This document shows positions 31,921-44,081 of a stretch of DNA of 64,000 nucleotides, piece after piece (position 1 is the stretch's first letter; the number at the start of each line of letters is the position of its first letter). The notes below the pieces were generated by a model. That model did not search any database. It had not been told where the DNA came from and worked only from the letters and a program-made list of their open reading frames with translations. This stretch comes from Hemerocallis citrina (lineage: Eukaryota > Streptophyta > Magnoliopsida > Asparagales > Asphodelaceae). The DNA lies in the NCBI GenBank assembly GCA_017893485.1, contig CM030360.1:13876597-13940596 (forward strand). Direction: 5' to 3'. A program made the translations under genes and the position numbers.

Positions 31921-33339
31921 TCATTGAATGAGGGCCTCAATTTCGTCCTTCAGGGCGTGGCAGTAATCTGTGTTGTGCCCGTTGTCCCGGTGAAAACGGC
32001 AATAGAACCGCTGATCCCTCTTCTTACTGGTGTTGTTGGACAGTCGAGGGGTGTACTGGATGAGGTCGCTGTCTTCAATCGCTAAGAGGATTGTCGACAC
32101 GTTCTGCGTCAGCGGAGTGTACCTCTCGAAGAGGGGGATCGGCGGAACCTTCTTTGCGGAGCCCCCGTCTCTTGGAGCTCTTTTCGCCAGCTCAACCTTG
32201 TCGGCCTTGCACTTCCCCTTCCCGGGAACTTCCTTCTGGTCCTCAGGATTGAGGGCCTCTTCGGCTCGATTATATTTTTCGACCCGGTTGAGGAGGTCGG
32301 GGAAGTCTATCGGCAGCTTCTTTGCTAGGGAGGCCTTCAGCTGTCCATGTCGGACGTTGTGGCGGAAGGCTACCGAGGCAACGCCCGGGTCGAGGGATGA
32401 GACTGACCTCGCCTCGGCGGTGAACCTTCGAACAAACACTCGGAGTGGCTCCCCTTCCTTTTGCCGGAGTCCAAGCAGGGACGCACTCGTTCTTTCGGCC
32501 TTTCGGCTGGTTACGAAGTGGGCGAGGAAGCTGCCCTCTAGCTGGTCGAAAGAATAGATGGAGCCGGGGGTAAGCTTGGAGAACCATTCCCGAGCCGGAC
32601 CCCGGAGTGTTGCAGGGAAGGCTCGACACAGGAGGGGATCCGATGCGCTGTGAATCATCATGAGGGTTTTGAAGCCCTTCATGTGATCAGCAGGATCGCC
32701 CTCGCCGTCATATGTCTCGAACTGAGGCAAACGGAAATTGTGGGGTATATCCGCCTGCAGGATGAGGGCAGAGAAAGGAGGACGAACCGGCCTGTACCCC
32801 TGAGCTGCTCTTGGGTCGCCGTTACCAACATGGTCGAGGCGCTCCTCCATTTCTTGGAGGCACCTCAAAATGTCGCCATCATACTCTGGGGAGATTGTTG
32901 AGGGGCGAGACACGCTAGCCTCGGCCTCTGACCGTGTGCGGGAACGGCGGGCATTCTCATTGACGGGGACCCCTCGGATGGCACCCAAGATTTCCCTTCG
33001 GAAGTCCTAGAACTCCTGGTGGGTAACCGGGGCTCCTTCGGCCCAGTTTGGTTGGGCAGACTGTCGCCGACCGACCCAGCTGAGCGCAGGCTCCCGCCCT
33101 TGGGAAGGGGATCTGGGATGGTTTGGAGCCAAGTTGGAAGCGGCTCCTCCCCTGCCACGGCTGGCATGTCGGTTCAAGATTACCCCCCACAGGTCGCTCT
33201 GGACCGGACGGGAGGCGTTTGGCTGGGGCCCGTGACTGACCCTTTTGTTGTTTGGTCCCTGAGCATCGGCCGCGATGCCTTGTGGAGGCACGTCTTGTCG
33301 GCGTGCGGAGGTAACAGCTTTTGCGGCCTTGGGCGCCAT
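31921..33339 (-). pseudogene. Tat gag
   Basis: Start Met at 33339 (MAPKAAKAVTSARR), about 105 bp after the PBS. One in-frame TAG at 33007-33009 follows VTHQEF. The capsid domain is well preserved: DIPHNFRLPQFETYDGEGDP, FPATLRGPAREWFSKL, SIYSFDQLEGSFLAHFV, LLGLRQKEGEPLRVFV. Near the end comes a single zinc-binding-like FYCRFHRDNGHNTDYCHAL (CX3HX4HX4C-type). A TGA at 31921-31923 (IQ-stop-GYLREF; CGA to TGA is the simplest cause) ends the open part, and the frame continues to protease. Confidence 0.9.
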
Positions 33340-33443
33340 GTGAGCTTGGGTCGACGGGGGTGCCGACGAGGGCGGAGCTCGGGTCGGCGTCTACGAGGGT
33401 ACCGTTGGAAGCGAGGCTCGGGTTGGCATCTACGATAGATTAG

Positions 33444-33461
33444 TTCCTACAGACGGTGCCA
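33444..33461 (-). promoter_or_regulatory. Primer binding site of the Tat element
   Basis: Minus strand TGGCACCGTCTGTAGG begins three bases after the 5' LTR. It resembles the TGGCGCCGTCTGTGG-type site seen in many plant Tat elements (from memory), unlike the tRNA-Met sites of the other elements here. The primer tRNA is not assigned. Confidence 0.7.
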
Positions 33462-33464
33462 TCC

Positions 33465-34051
33465 TGATGCGATTTGTTTTTGGGAAACGTGTGGATGCAC
33501 CAGGCGTGAGTTCTTACTCGATTTGTATTGAAGGAAGAGACTCCTATGCAGACGACCCTCGACTGGACGAACGGTACTGAGGTAGGTGGTGTTGAGGTGG
33601 AGGCTGATGCTCGGCTCGGATCTTTGGGGCTCGGATCCGAGAGTCCCGTGTACCTGCAGACGGTCTCGGAACACCGGGGTTGGTCCCAGTGGCAAACCCT
33701 CCGACGATCTAGTCAGTCACTAAGGGAGAGTAACAGTAACTAAGGTTTGAGTGGAAAAGTTTTGATTACCTGAATCCAGGGGGGAGGGTCTGGTATTTAT
33801 AGGGGATGTCAACCGGGTCTGGGCCAGTTTGGGGCCGGGTCTGGACCCGGTTGCCCAAGTGGCTGAAGCGGTAGAAAACCGGGCGGTATAGGGCTGACGT
33901 GGCAGACGTCGGGGCGGTTTCCGGGCTGACGTGGCAGAGATCCGGGTGGTTTTCCGACGCTGACGTGGCAGATCCGAAGGATCAGAAAGAACGTGTATCC
34001 TGAGGGGATCCTGTGGCTCGGGACGGGCCACGTTATTTCTGACCCATATCA
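33465..34051 (-). repeat. 5' LTR of the Tat element
   Basis: 587 bp, same ends as the 18588 copy. Proximity to PBS and gag makes this the 5' LTR. Bordered by TSD GTAAG at 34052-34056. Confidence 0.95.
33792..33801 (-). promoter_or_regulatory. TATA box in the Tat 5' LTR
   Basis: Minus strand TATAAATACC, about 330 bp upstream of the LTR end, conserved in both LTRs; likely drives gag-pol RNA. Confidence 0.55.
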
Positions 34052-34056
34052 GTAAG

Positions 34057-34789
34057 TTTTTTTTTATTTTTCCCCAGTTGTTACTTATTGTGCAGTGCAC
34101 TTGGGGTTTATTTGTTGGGGTTTGCAATAACATAGAATTTTTTGCCAAAAGGAGCATCTTTTTGTTGTGAAGCTTTTATACAGCATTTATGTCGGTCTCT
34201 ATATAAAATAGGAGCTGACAAGCTCTTTACAATAAGAAAAAATTTGGTCTTTTGTACTGTAGTTTCTAACTATGAACACAATTGTGCATGCATACTCAGT
34301 AAAGCATATTCTGCCTTTTCGTGTATATTTAAAGATGTTGTTTCAGGTATCCTTAAATACATACTTGCTAACCATTCTTGACTTTGGTATTTGGATAATT
34401 TCATTTTATCAAACATTTCGGATCTTCCTAGAATTTATTTTGAACATTAGGACATATTTGCCGGCGCTCTTCTCTGCAGTATTTTTCTACGTATTACACA
34501 ATACATGCTAAGCAATCAGTGCATAAGGATGCCAAGCATCCTGACTTTTTTTGGGTCGTATGGATAACAGTATTGTGATAGACATTTGCTAGCATTCATA
34601 CACATAATGGTTATTTCATAGGAATGGATGAATTGAATTAGTAGTTGATTCTCTAATACAAAACCATCTTCGCATAATGAATGATAAGCATTCTCATATT
34701 TTTTTGCATTGTAGGGATGCCAAAGCAAGTATTCTAAGCAACGGTTGAGAGCACTCACACATATAACCTTTAAGCTAAAATGCAAAAGG

Positions 34790-34834
<45 letters not shown>

Positions 34835-35266
34835 AAACTACTCTTGAACTATAACCTTTATGCAGAAAACTGCATTGAACTTTTTTTTGCACAAAAACCC
34901 CACTGAAGTACGTTTTCAATGCAGAAAGGTTATAGTCCAAGAGAGTTTTTTGCAATTTTGCCTAACTGTTATTTCATAACAGCGGATCAATTGAGTTAGT
35001 GACTGATTATGTGGTAGAAATTCACCAATGTGTACAACAAATGCATACAATTTTTAAGTCAATCTACTTTGCTTAAGCACAAATAGTACCATAAGGTTAC
35101 TGTTTTTGCAGTGAGAAGTTGTAAAGTATTGTGCTTTGGAGGTTACACATTTTGAAGGTTGACATAATTTTAATTATTTGTTTTGAGTTAGGAAGCTCGA
35201 CATTATGCTTCACAAATATAATAAATGCTATGTTAACGGTGGAAAAGCGTTAATTATAACTTTGAG
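34057..35266. other. Continuation of copy-1 flank after the Tat insertion
   Basis: No gene recognised. T-rich intron-like DNA, with local direct similarity between 34608-34670 and 34969-35020 (GTTATTTCATA...GGAT.AATTGA.TTAGT). Contains the foldback element at 34771. Confidence 0.4.
34771..34964. mobile_element. MITE-like foldback with 41-bp poly(A)
   Basis: Ends TAAGCTAAAATGCAAAA (left) and TTGCAATTTTGCCTA (right) are inverted, and the inner arms ACTCTTGAACTATAACCTTT and its complement near 34925-34950 pair. A run of 41 A (34793-34833) lies in the left arm. No TSD is clear. Confidence 0.5.
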
Positions 35267-38200
35267 TGTCATGCCCTGTTTCCCAAAATACGGAATACGA
35301 GCACGTAACAAAGGCCCAGCGAATAATTATACATCATCCATATGCTGTAACAGATTAACTCAACAATATACAAGAGAATACAACCACGCAAGAGAAATAT
35401 AACCACATAAATAATGAATAAAATCCAAAATAATCATGAAATAAATTCACCAAATAATATCTAACATCTGGGATAAAAGTAAACTTCGGGTCATAAAATC
35501 CCGGAATACAAAGTATGATAAGAACAATAAAATAAGCAAATAACAATAGATAGCTATAGTAGTCTAATAGTCCATCTCCGATCTTCAGAGAGTTTGCTCA
35601 CCAAGTCCTTCTGGTAGTGTTCCTTCAGTACCTATAAATTCTTGATTTTAAAAGAGAGAAAAGAATGTCCTTAGAGCAAATCGTGGACAACAAGTAGAGC
35701 AAAGCAGAGAATAATAGGAAGTATGTATATCAAAGAAAAAGGGACAGGATCAAAGTCAAATAACAAAGCAAAGGCAGGTAATAATATCAAAGGACTACAA
35801 TTAATCACACATGTAATGAGTGATGTCAAGTCAAGTTCAATATAGGATCAAGCATGAGATGTCAAATGTAGGTTATTAATCATTTTATTAGCTTATCTAG
35901 TGCACGTACTACTGCGTCCCACTCTACAAGTTCGGCGCAAGTACACAGTGAACGCTTTTGACTGATGGTGAATTCACGGATCGTGTACTTGGCGTTGATA
36001 ACAATAATTTACAATCAATAATTAACAATCAATCATTTATAATCAATACTTCTCCTTCCAATCAATCAATGTAAACAATAAGGCCTTTACCGAGTACAGT
36101 TTCCGACTGTTCACTACCAAGTCAATCCATAATACCCTAGCTTGTTAATAGTTTATTTTCATCCTATGTGAGCATGCAAGAAGGTGTCAATATTGTATGA
36201 TGCTAGGTGTGACTAACTCTACTCGTTACAGAATAAACAGGAAGCAAACATATCAATTACACACAAATTATATAATCTGGACAACATGACGTTGTTGTAC
36301 AAAAATACAGATTACCGCTATTACAGAAAAGCAAATCTGGATTCGTCAGAAATTCTAGAAACTATACTCTCTGCCCGTTCCAGCAAATATATACACGACA
36401 TATAAAAGCTACATGAACTAGGGTGAAAGTCCTATTCTTTTCAAATTTTATGTTGAGGCAGCAAGTTGTAAATTGTGTTATCCTATTTGTTTCAGGTCAG
36501 AAAACTCATCAATTAAATCTATAAAAATTTAGGGTCATTCCTACACATGTCTAGTCTCAACTAGATTTATTTTAGTTTTTTATTCTACTGTTAACATGCT
36601 CAAATAAATTATGGAACAGCAATATACGAATGCATTTGTGAATCTAAAAATTCTGACACAGCTGTACTAAAATGATGATATCTAACAAATTACACATCGG
36701 AATTCAAATCCGTAAAAAGGTAGTAAACTAGACATCTGGGGCTAAATTTCATGTTCAAAAAGTTGTTTCAAAATACGAGAGCATCATGGTCAAAAATCTA
36801 ATTTAAAAAGATACAAACGGCAGTCCAGAATTTATTTTGATATGAATAGGCAACAATTTAATCATATAATCATACAATATATCCTAAATAATAATCAAAG
36901 TGCTAATAGATTTTTAACATGCATGATTTCAGTTTTAAGATGCAATTTCACAGGCATGGTAATCAATTCATCAAGTCAAATCAATCTAACATATCTAATT
37001 TACCAAACAATTCTATAACACATTGATCTAGTTATTTTTCATGTAAATGTGCATATGCAAGAAACAATAGGGACTAGGTTTTAGATCAAAGATGTAGGCA
37101 CGATGTTAAGAGTATATCGGGTTAGCTTGTGTAAACCCTCAATAGACTTAACGGGATTTCAAATAGTAGTACGATAAAGAAAAGGACTGGATCGACTTGC
37201 AGAGATCAAAGAAATTTTGAACAAAATAAACAACTAGTTCAAGAAGAGACTTGCCTTTTTAATTAGTAGATTCAAATATATATAGAATAACGGGATAGGA
37301 ATCGCGGGCAACGAACCACGAACACGCACGAGCTACGTGCAAAACACACACAACAATCCAAGATCCAAACAGCAAATCCAAGCAATCAACAGCAACTACC
37401 CTTCTCAAACACCAAACACCAAGATCATATCCCCTACTCCAACACAGCAAACACCAAACTCCACTATTCTTCTTCTCCAATCGACAGAGAGAGAGTTGGC
37501 GGGAGAGGGGACGGTGACCACGGTAGCTCCTGGCAACGATGGCGGTGAGGGTGCTCGGGGTGACGACGGCAACGCTGCGGTCGGAAAGTGACGCAGCGAC
37601 CATAGACGGCGGCATCGAGCGAACTCTGCTTCGCTCCGAAAATAGGGGAGACGAATGACGGAACGTTTGGGGCTTGGACAGCGATAACGAGGTGACGAGG
37701 ACCTCCGGTGGTTGCGGGGTGAACGGGGAGACAAAGATGATGGTCGACGAGGCGGTGGCTAGGTGGATTAGGAGGAGCGGCGATGGGTTAATGGGTTCGA
37801 GCGGAGTGAGGGGTCTACGGGAGGGTGATGGAGGCAAGGGCGGTCGAAGGAAGAGGATGAGGATGAGGAGAGGACGATGGAGGGCTGGCAAAGTCGAGCG
37901 GGTGCAGTGGATGGGTTTGGAAACAAGGGATCGAGGATGAGGAGAGAGGAGAGCGACTGAAGGTTGGGGGATTACGGTTTGAACAGTATATATAGGGTAG
38001 GGTTTGGGTTTAGGGGCTTAACGGTTTTGGGTTTGAATATAAGGTTAGAATCCAATAGGAGAAATAATAGGGTTTTAGATACAATAAATGAAATAGATTG
38101 AATATGAATATAACCGATCAACATAAACCCAAACACAAAAGAATAAGATATCTGATAAAGTATGATTTATAACAAAAATATAATTTGTATTACATTACAT

Positions 38201-38690
38201 AAATTATTTGAAACGATTAAAAATGCAATTATTAAGTAAGAATGGATTTGTTTTAATAATCAAATGAAGGAGATAATAATAATAAAAATAGTAAATAATC
38301 ACAAAACAATAAGAATAATAATAATAACCATGACAATAAAAATAATAATACTAATAATAACAATTAATGATAATAATAACAATAAGAATAAAAATACTAA
38401 CAATAATAATAGTAATAGTAATAGTAATAATAGTAAATAATACTAACATCAATAATAGCAATTATCGGAATAATATAATTATTAAATTATATAAAAATAG
38501 AAATTTGTTGAAATAGTCCAATCAGTAATAATATTTTTGATTTGAGTTTAAACGTGAATAGTTGATCGAGTAGAAATGGAAACAAATTTTATTCGAAATA
38601 ATTATAACTATTGTTTAGAAAAATGCTTTAACATAAAATTGAAAACGAATTTAACAAATAACAAATTTATAATTATACGTATTTGCATAA
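35267..38690 (-). mobile_element. Truncated LTR of Tekay-like family B
   Basis: Begins (plus strand) TGTCATGCCCTGTTTCCC...CGGAATACGAGCACG, the inverted end also present at 44082 and 62097 and, complemented, at 41258. The opposite terminus (GGGGTTACA) is missing; similarity fades near 38690. It includes a GC-rich block at 37480-37940 like the leader blocks of other family-B LTRs, giving a chance 210-codon frame on the minus strand, and an AAT/AAC-rich tract at 38270-38460. Non-coding. Confidence 0.7.
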
Positions 38691-38694
38691 GTGG

Positions 38695-38796
38695 GGAACA
38701 TTGAGTCCAGTACTCTAGGTTTGTTTTGTTAAACTCTTTTTAATGAAATATGGTGGTCATACTCCACATTTTCCCTCAAAATTAAGAAAAAAAAAA
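38695..38796 (+). mobile_element. 5'-truncated LINE 3' tail
   Basis: GTTTTGTTAAACTC...TTAATGAAATATGGTGG...CACATTTTCCCTC and an A-rich tail match the 3' end of the LINE at 8440-8517. Only about 100 bp remains. No TSD found. Confidence 0.6.
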
Positions 38797-38920
38797 GTTA
38801 ACTAAAACTAGATCCTTGGTAGTTTCTGGTTCTGAACATACTACCACATATAGATGGTATTTTATTTTTTAATTTTTTTCCTTATACATATTTTTCCTTC
38901 TGTTTAGATTCTCTATATTT

Positions 38921-39141
38921 GGGAGCATTTGGTACGCGGTAATATACAAGGAATCTAGGACTACCCGCTGGATTACCTGGTTTGGTAAGATATGAGTATA
39001 GTTTTGAAAGAAATTTTAAATTCCGATGGGAATCAAAATTCTTTGTTGGGAAGAATATACATTCCTCTTTAAAAGAGTGGGATTTGTGGATTCCTTCACG
39101 TAAAAAATAACTGAGATTATCACGTTACCAAATCACCCTCC
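38921..39141. mobile_element. MITE with inverted ends GGG...TTTGGTA
   Basis: Left end GGGAGCATTTGGTACG and right end GTTACCAAATCACCCTCC are imperfect inverted repeats about 220 bp apart. A related one-ended copy lies at about 61890. TSD not resolved, so superfamily is open. Confidence 0.5.
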
Positions 39142-39637
39142 AGATTTTTGATAATCTTAATACCTTATCATATTGCCGCTCTATGTTCCCTCCAACAAAT
39201 TTGTTACTCTGCCTTATCATGGTGAGATTTGTGCATATTATATATAAAGAGGAACATCCAATTAGACACAGAAAAGAATTAAATAACTATGATATATGTT
39301 TCAGTATAATGTATCAATTATAACAATAGTACCCACCATTATTAATTTAAAAAATGAAGGGGAAACCCTCTCTCTACTAATTAAGTCATAAAAAATATAT
39401 TTCATTGATAATTATAATCCATTAATGCCTGAGATCATATGTTAGTACTGCGTGCATTTCATTTTTTTCTTGTTGTTATGTTTTTTTCTACCTGGTTGAA
39501 ATATATTAGAATCATAATGTAACTTTTTTAGTCGTTTATTTATAACTGTACTCATGTCTTATAAGATATATCAATATTAATTTTGCACATGTCATGCATA
39601 TGCATCGATTACTAAAGTAGTTAACATTAGTATTGGT
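39142..39637. other. AT-rich intergenic DNA
   Basis: No gene, repeat terminus or RNA gene seen in this about 500-bp stretch. Confidence 0.4.
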
Positions 39638-41258
39638 TGTAACCCCCGTTTTCGTTTATACCAAAAATTTTCTGTATCCTTGAATTCCAGTTATCTACAA
39701 TTCTTCTACCTCTTTGAACCCAATTGTACACACTAGAATATTCAAACTATTGTTAAAATCTTTTCTAATCAACAATCATATTTATTTCGAATGATTGTAT
39801 ATTTTAACACAAATCTTATTCCAATTTATAAGTTTATTTTCTATTCCTAATTGATGGATTATTTATGTTTTAACCCAAAACCAAATCTATTATTATTCAT
39901 CAATTTTTTCAATTAATGTAAAGACGGACTCCTAATTCAATATATACCATTATTATTTGATCATCTATTTATTTTGATTGAGCCCAACCCAAACTTGTTA
40001 TTATTTTTATCTTTATTTTTGTACATGAAATCCAATCCCAATTTCTAGTTCATACTATATTCTACTATTTGATTTATTGTTATTGTTATTCATGTTTAAT
40101 TATTGTAAAAGAATAACAAGTCGGGGTAATATGGAAAAAAATCTAGTAGGGGACAATATAGAAGAGTGTACTCGGAAGGGGGCTCGTGTTTTCTTTAATA
40201 GTGGCTCTTTATATGTTTACATGATATGATATGATTCTTGGTTACATGATATGCTATGATTTCTGGTTACATGATATGATATGATTTCTATTATTGTCAC
40301 TGCAAGACCCGAGTACATGACCCTTCAGAATTCACCATTAGAGTCTAAATGTTAACTTGATTGTATGTACCCGAACTTGTGGTATGGAACGCATGATTGC
40401 GTGCATTAGATATGATTGATAAGAGATTGATAGACATAAGATTAACACTGAATACGTACATGATTCATGTTATAAGTTACATGATTCTGTTTATAAGTTA
40501 TATGATTCTTGTTTACAAGTCATATGGTTCCTGATTACAAGTTTGCATGATTCCTGTTTATATGACATGCTTCATGTTACATGATTCATTGTTTCCCAAT
40601 TGGTTATATTTTGGAGACTAGTTCCAGTTGTCACTTGTATTACACTTGATCATGTTGTAATACAATTGCATCACCGGTTCTTGTTTCCCTTCTTGTCTAG
40701 TTCTTGTTTCTTTTTTGTTATATATATTGTTTCTCATTTTCATACTTGTTCCAAAATTGAATTATCAGTTCTTATTGCTTTCCCTGTTATGTCTGCTTCT
40801 TATCCCTATTTTTCTTATTACTATTTGTGGTCTGTGGCTTGCTCTGACGGACCTTTTCCCCTCCAACTCTAGATGTGGAGATTTCAAGTACTGAAGAGGG
40901 AATGATCGAAGAACTTGGTGAACAACTCCTCTAGAGAATCAAGTCAAATCTTTGCCCGCATTAATAATCTTATTTCATGCTTCTCCTAGTTACTATTGTT
41001 GCTACTTTTTTATAAATTGTATTCCGGGAATTTTTGACCCGAAGTTTATTTCTTTCCAGATGTTGGTTAGTTTGTGAGACATTTCATGGATTATTCATGT
41101 TTATGTGATTTTTCATTCATGTGTTGTTGTGGTTACATTTTATATTGTTGAGATTATATTTGTACATCTATGGATAATGTGAGTTTGAAAACTTATATCA
41201 TTCGCTGGGCCTTAGTTGCGTGCTCGTACTTCCGTATAATGAAAAGTGGGGCGTGACA
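39638..41258 (+). repeat. Family-B 5' LTR
   Basis: Starts TGTAACCCCCGTTTTCG, ends GGGGCGTGACA. It matches the 3' LTR for about the first 440 bp, then lacks the GC-rich leader present in the 3' LTR (internal deletion near 40075). Confidence 0.85.
40213..40600 (+). repeat. Short direct repeats of TTACATGAT type in the LTR
   Basis: Three 25-28-bp units GGTTACATGATATGATATGA at 40213-40290 and about six looser units (ATAAGTTACATGATTC) at 40440-40600; the complements occur at 63540-63660 and 63820-63895 in the LTR at the right edge. Confidence 0.75.
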
Positions 41259-41269
41259 GGGTTTTTTAG

Positions 41270-41281
41270 TGGTATCAGAGC
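41270..41281 (+). promoter_or_regulatory. Primer binding site, tRNA-Met type
   Basis: TGGTATCAGAGC, perfect match, 11 bp after the LTR end; the spacer (GGGTTTTTTAG) is longer than the usual few bases. Confidence 0.85.
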
Positions 41282-41489
41282 CAGATTAGGCACTGGCCAT
41301 GTTTGGCTAACATTTTAGCCAGGTTTGGCGAAAATGTTAGCCAAGTTGGGTTTTGGTCCTAACCGGTTAGACTCTAGCCAAGTTTGAACCATGTTCAGCT
41401 CAACAATATGCACACTACATTGATAACATGAACATTTAATAACCAACTTATTATCTGGATACTGACCCTATTCGATTATATTGCAGACT

Positions 41490-42080
41490 ATGGCTCGTGA
41501 AGGCTCTTCGACCTTTCCACCCAGGTTTGAACCATCAGAGAATGTCACCATTCTCCAGGCGATGCAATGAATGATGGAGCTACAATAGGAACACAATGAA
41601 CTGATGAGAGCTAGTCTGGATATGGTCCAGGATGCCGCAGAGTCCAATCGATTGAGCTTGTTTGCGTACCAGCATCACACCTACGCTACCATGTTTGATG
41701 TAGCTAGGATTCAGAGGCAGACGTATAGAAGGATGAATGCCACTGAGCGGGTGGTACAGCGCCCTACTGTCGCACGACTTACAGATGGACCGATGCAGTG
41801 GCTAGTTTTGACCCCGATAACTAGAGCACCACCCTACCCCATCAGCAACTCCGAAGAAGGACAGGAAGTTTGATTATTTCCACCGGGTTGGACACATACG
41901 CAAGGACTGCTGGAAAGCCAATCGCCATGTCTTGAAAGTGCAGCGAGTGACACATGGTTCTTAACTGCCCAAAAAAAAAGGGAAGTGCACCAATAGGAGG
42001 ACCATCTTCCAGTGAAGGACTGGATGGAGAATGTGGTCAGGCTCACAACCTGATTGCAGAGGAGGCAGGGACCATTGCAG
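41490..42080 (+). pseudogene. Deleted gag of the Tekay-like element
   Basis: ATG at 41490 opens MAREGSSTFPPRFEPSE; TGA and TAG stops occur within 35 codons. A 90-codon frame from 41604 (MRASLDMVQDAAESN) follows. The capsid centre is missing. A corrupted zinc knuckle (FDYFHRVGHIRKDCW, first two Cys replaced by Tyr/His) is at about 41867-41915 in another frame. It ends EEAGTIAG at the putative splice donor at 42081. Confidence 0.65.
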
Positions 42081-42304
42081 GTATTTTACAATTCTTTGAT
42101 ATTTTAGTTCTTGCGTCGTGTATTTCTTTCTGTACCTTATATTCATCTACATTTGTTGATTTGTTATTGAGTATCACACTAGTTATTTCTTATGTTCTCT
42201 TCAAATTCCAGTAATACTGCCCTCCTCGTCTCTCTCCCTTCATACTCGATTCATTCCTAATTTCCTTCTGCCCTTGCAGTCATCCTTATTCATTGATCCT
42301 TTAG
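42081..42304 (+). other. Putative intron at the gag/protease junction
   Basis: GCAG|GTATTTTAC ... GATCCTTTAG|TGGG. It is T-rich with no coding similarity, and separates gag-like EEAGTIA from protease-like sequence. The minus-strand element at 44082-51117 has matching non-coding sequence ending TATCTTAG at the same protein position (50993). Confidence 0.5.
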
Positions 42305-42920
42305 TGGGTATAAATTTATTCTTTCCTGCCCGTATTATCTTTGACTACGGTGCTATTAGTTCTTTTACTTTTTGCTCGATTCATCGATCGACATCGCTTG
42401 ATCTACAACGACATGTAAATGATTTGGATCATCAACACGGGAGGAGGTGTTTTCGTTCGCTCTATGGCATGCTGGCAGAATCACAGGATCCCAGGAAGTG
42501 TTCAGAATCTCAAATCGCCAGGAGTTCAAATTTCATGCCAAAGATACACCATTTGGGTGCGCCAGGATTCCATGAAGCATAAGATAAATTGCTGGAGCTA
42601 ATGGACGATGATGAGCGGACTCTTCCCGATCAGAGTGGCACAGCAGAAGGTGGTGGGCCCTTGACCCATGGGTCATGTGTTGTTTCTTTTCTTTCTTGTA
42701 TCATTTACCTTCTCCCCATGCATTCGCATTGTCATCATCGATTCCTTATTCAACATCATTCAAGATCACTCCATTCTTAACAATATTCTGGCTTAAATTC
42801 CAGTGGTATCACCATATTGTTCTCTCACTTTAACCTCTTGCTTCGTTGTCGCTTGTGTTTTACACTTGCCCTGTCCTATGTTCCATCTGAATTGCATTTC
42901 GATGACGAAATTCTTTTTGT
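42305..42920 (+). pseudogene. Protease remnant and non-coding pol scar
   Basis: The first codons (GINLFFPARIIFDYGAISSF) align with the retropepsin start of the minus-strand element (FPAYVLFDSGATHSF), but the active-site Ser/Thr is Tyr (DYGA). The following approximately 550 bp holds no RT, RNase H or integrase motif, only short frames. The region ends GATGACGAAATTCTTTTTG, usual for the end of Tekay pol. Confidence 0.55.
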
Positions 42921-42934
42921 AAGGCGGGTAGGAT
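42921..42934 (+). promoter_or_regulatory. Polypurine tract
   Basis: AAGGCGGGTAGGAT directly before the 3' LTR; the corresponding tract of the next element reads AGGTGAGTAGGATT on the minus strand. Confidence 0.7.
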
Positions 42935-44081
42935 TGTGGCCCCCGTTTCCGTTTATACCAAAAAAAATTCATATCCTTGTATTCCAGTTATCTACAATTT
43001 TTCTGCCCTTTTGAACTCCATTGTACACACTAGAATATTCAAACTATTGTTAAAATCTTTTCTAATCAACAGTTATATTTATTTCGAATGATTGTATATT
43101 TTAACACAAATCTTATTCCAATTTATAAGTTTATTTTCTATTCATAATTGATGGATTATTTATGTTTTAGCCCAAAACTAAATCTATTATTATTCATCAA
43201 TTTTTTCCAATTAATGTAAAGTCGGACTCCTAATTCAATTTATATCATTATTATTTGATCATCCATTTATTTTTATTGAACCCAACCCAAACTTGTTATT
43301 ATTTTTATCATTATTTTTGTACAAAAAATCCAATCCCAATTTCTAGTTCATAATATATTCTACTATTTGATATTTTATTACTATTATAATTTTTTATACT
43401 CAACTAAAGCCCGATCCATTCTACAATTAATTTAGCTATTTATTTTTTAAGTCATTCTATTTTAATTACAATTATTTACGTTTGTCTTAGCCCACCCTAC
43501 AAATTATCTAATTCTCTATTATATTATGAAGCCCAACTCCAAGCCCATACTCTTATTCAAACCAAACCTATATACCCCCTAACTACATAACAATCACCCT
43601 CAATCTTTTCCACTAACAGCATACGTTACTCCCACCATATCATTAACTGCCTCCAAATTAAATTGCTCCTAATTACCTAATTAAACCTAAACTAATCACC
43701 TACGCCTTCTTCTTCTTCACAGCCACCCGACCCCTTCTTCTCCTTCTCGTCCATCCTCTAAACCTAACCTTCACCGTGCCTCTTCCCCCACCACCGAGCC
43801 TCGCCATCACCATCTCGCGGAGTGCCCTTCTCTCTTCCCCTCGCCGCCTTTCAACTTCATCATTGAAGCCTCCTCTAACCTCCGACAACAGCTCCTCCCT
43901 CCTCGCAACGACCACCGCAACACCATCGTTGCTCCATCCCGCAACCCATTTCTAGCCCTGCATCTCCACCTTCTTCCACTGTCTCGAAACTCGAAGCCCT
44001 GACTACTTCCCCATTGCAACCGCCACGCGACGACCCGACATCTCCCTGTGTTGCTGCTTCATCTTCACAACCGATGTTCGC
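42935..44081 (+). repeat. Family-B 3' LTR, truncated
   Basis: Starts TGTGGCCCCCGTTTCCG. Retains the CT-rich/GC-rich leader block (43700-44081) that the 5' LTR lacks. Cut at 44081 by the LTR starting TGTCACACC. Confidence 0.85.

Larger units (their letters stand above)
18588..34051 (-). mobile_element. Complete Tat-lineage Ty3/gypsy retrotransposon, 15.5 kb
   Basis: Both LTRs are 587 bp, differ at about 32 sites by eye (nearly all transitions), and are bordered by the TSD GTAAG at 18583-18587 and 34052-34056. Gag, protease, RT, two RNase H domains and integrase lie on the minus strand from 33339 to 27893. An antisense gene on the plus strand (21300-23765) lies between integrase and the 3' LTR, flanked by several tandem arrays. 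A second RNase H, long element length and an antisense ORF are known traits of the plant Tat/Ogre group. All coding regions are damaged. Confidence 0.95.
39638..44081 (+). mobile_element. Deleted Tekay-like Ty3/gypsy element
   Basis: 5' LTR 39638-41258, internal 41259-42934, 3' LTR from 42935 cut at 44081 by the next element. The internal region is only 1.68 kb: gag start, corrupted zinc knuckle, a putative intron, a protease remnant and a polypurine tract; RT, RNase H and integrase are missing. It depends on other elements for movement. The 3' TSD is lost with the truncation. Confidence 0.85.

Noticed and set aside
37259..37891. 210-codon minus-strand frame
   Set aside because: Low-complexity Pro/Ser/Arg then Val/Leu sequence in an LTR leader block; no conserved counterpart in sibling LTRs.
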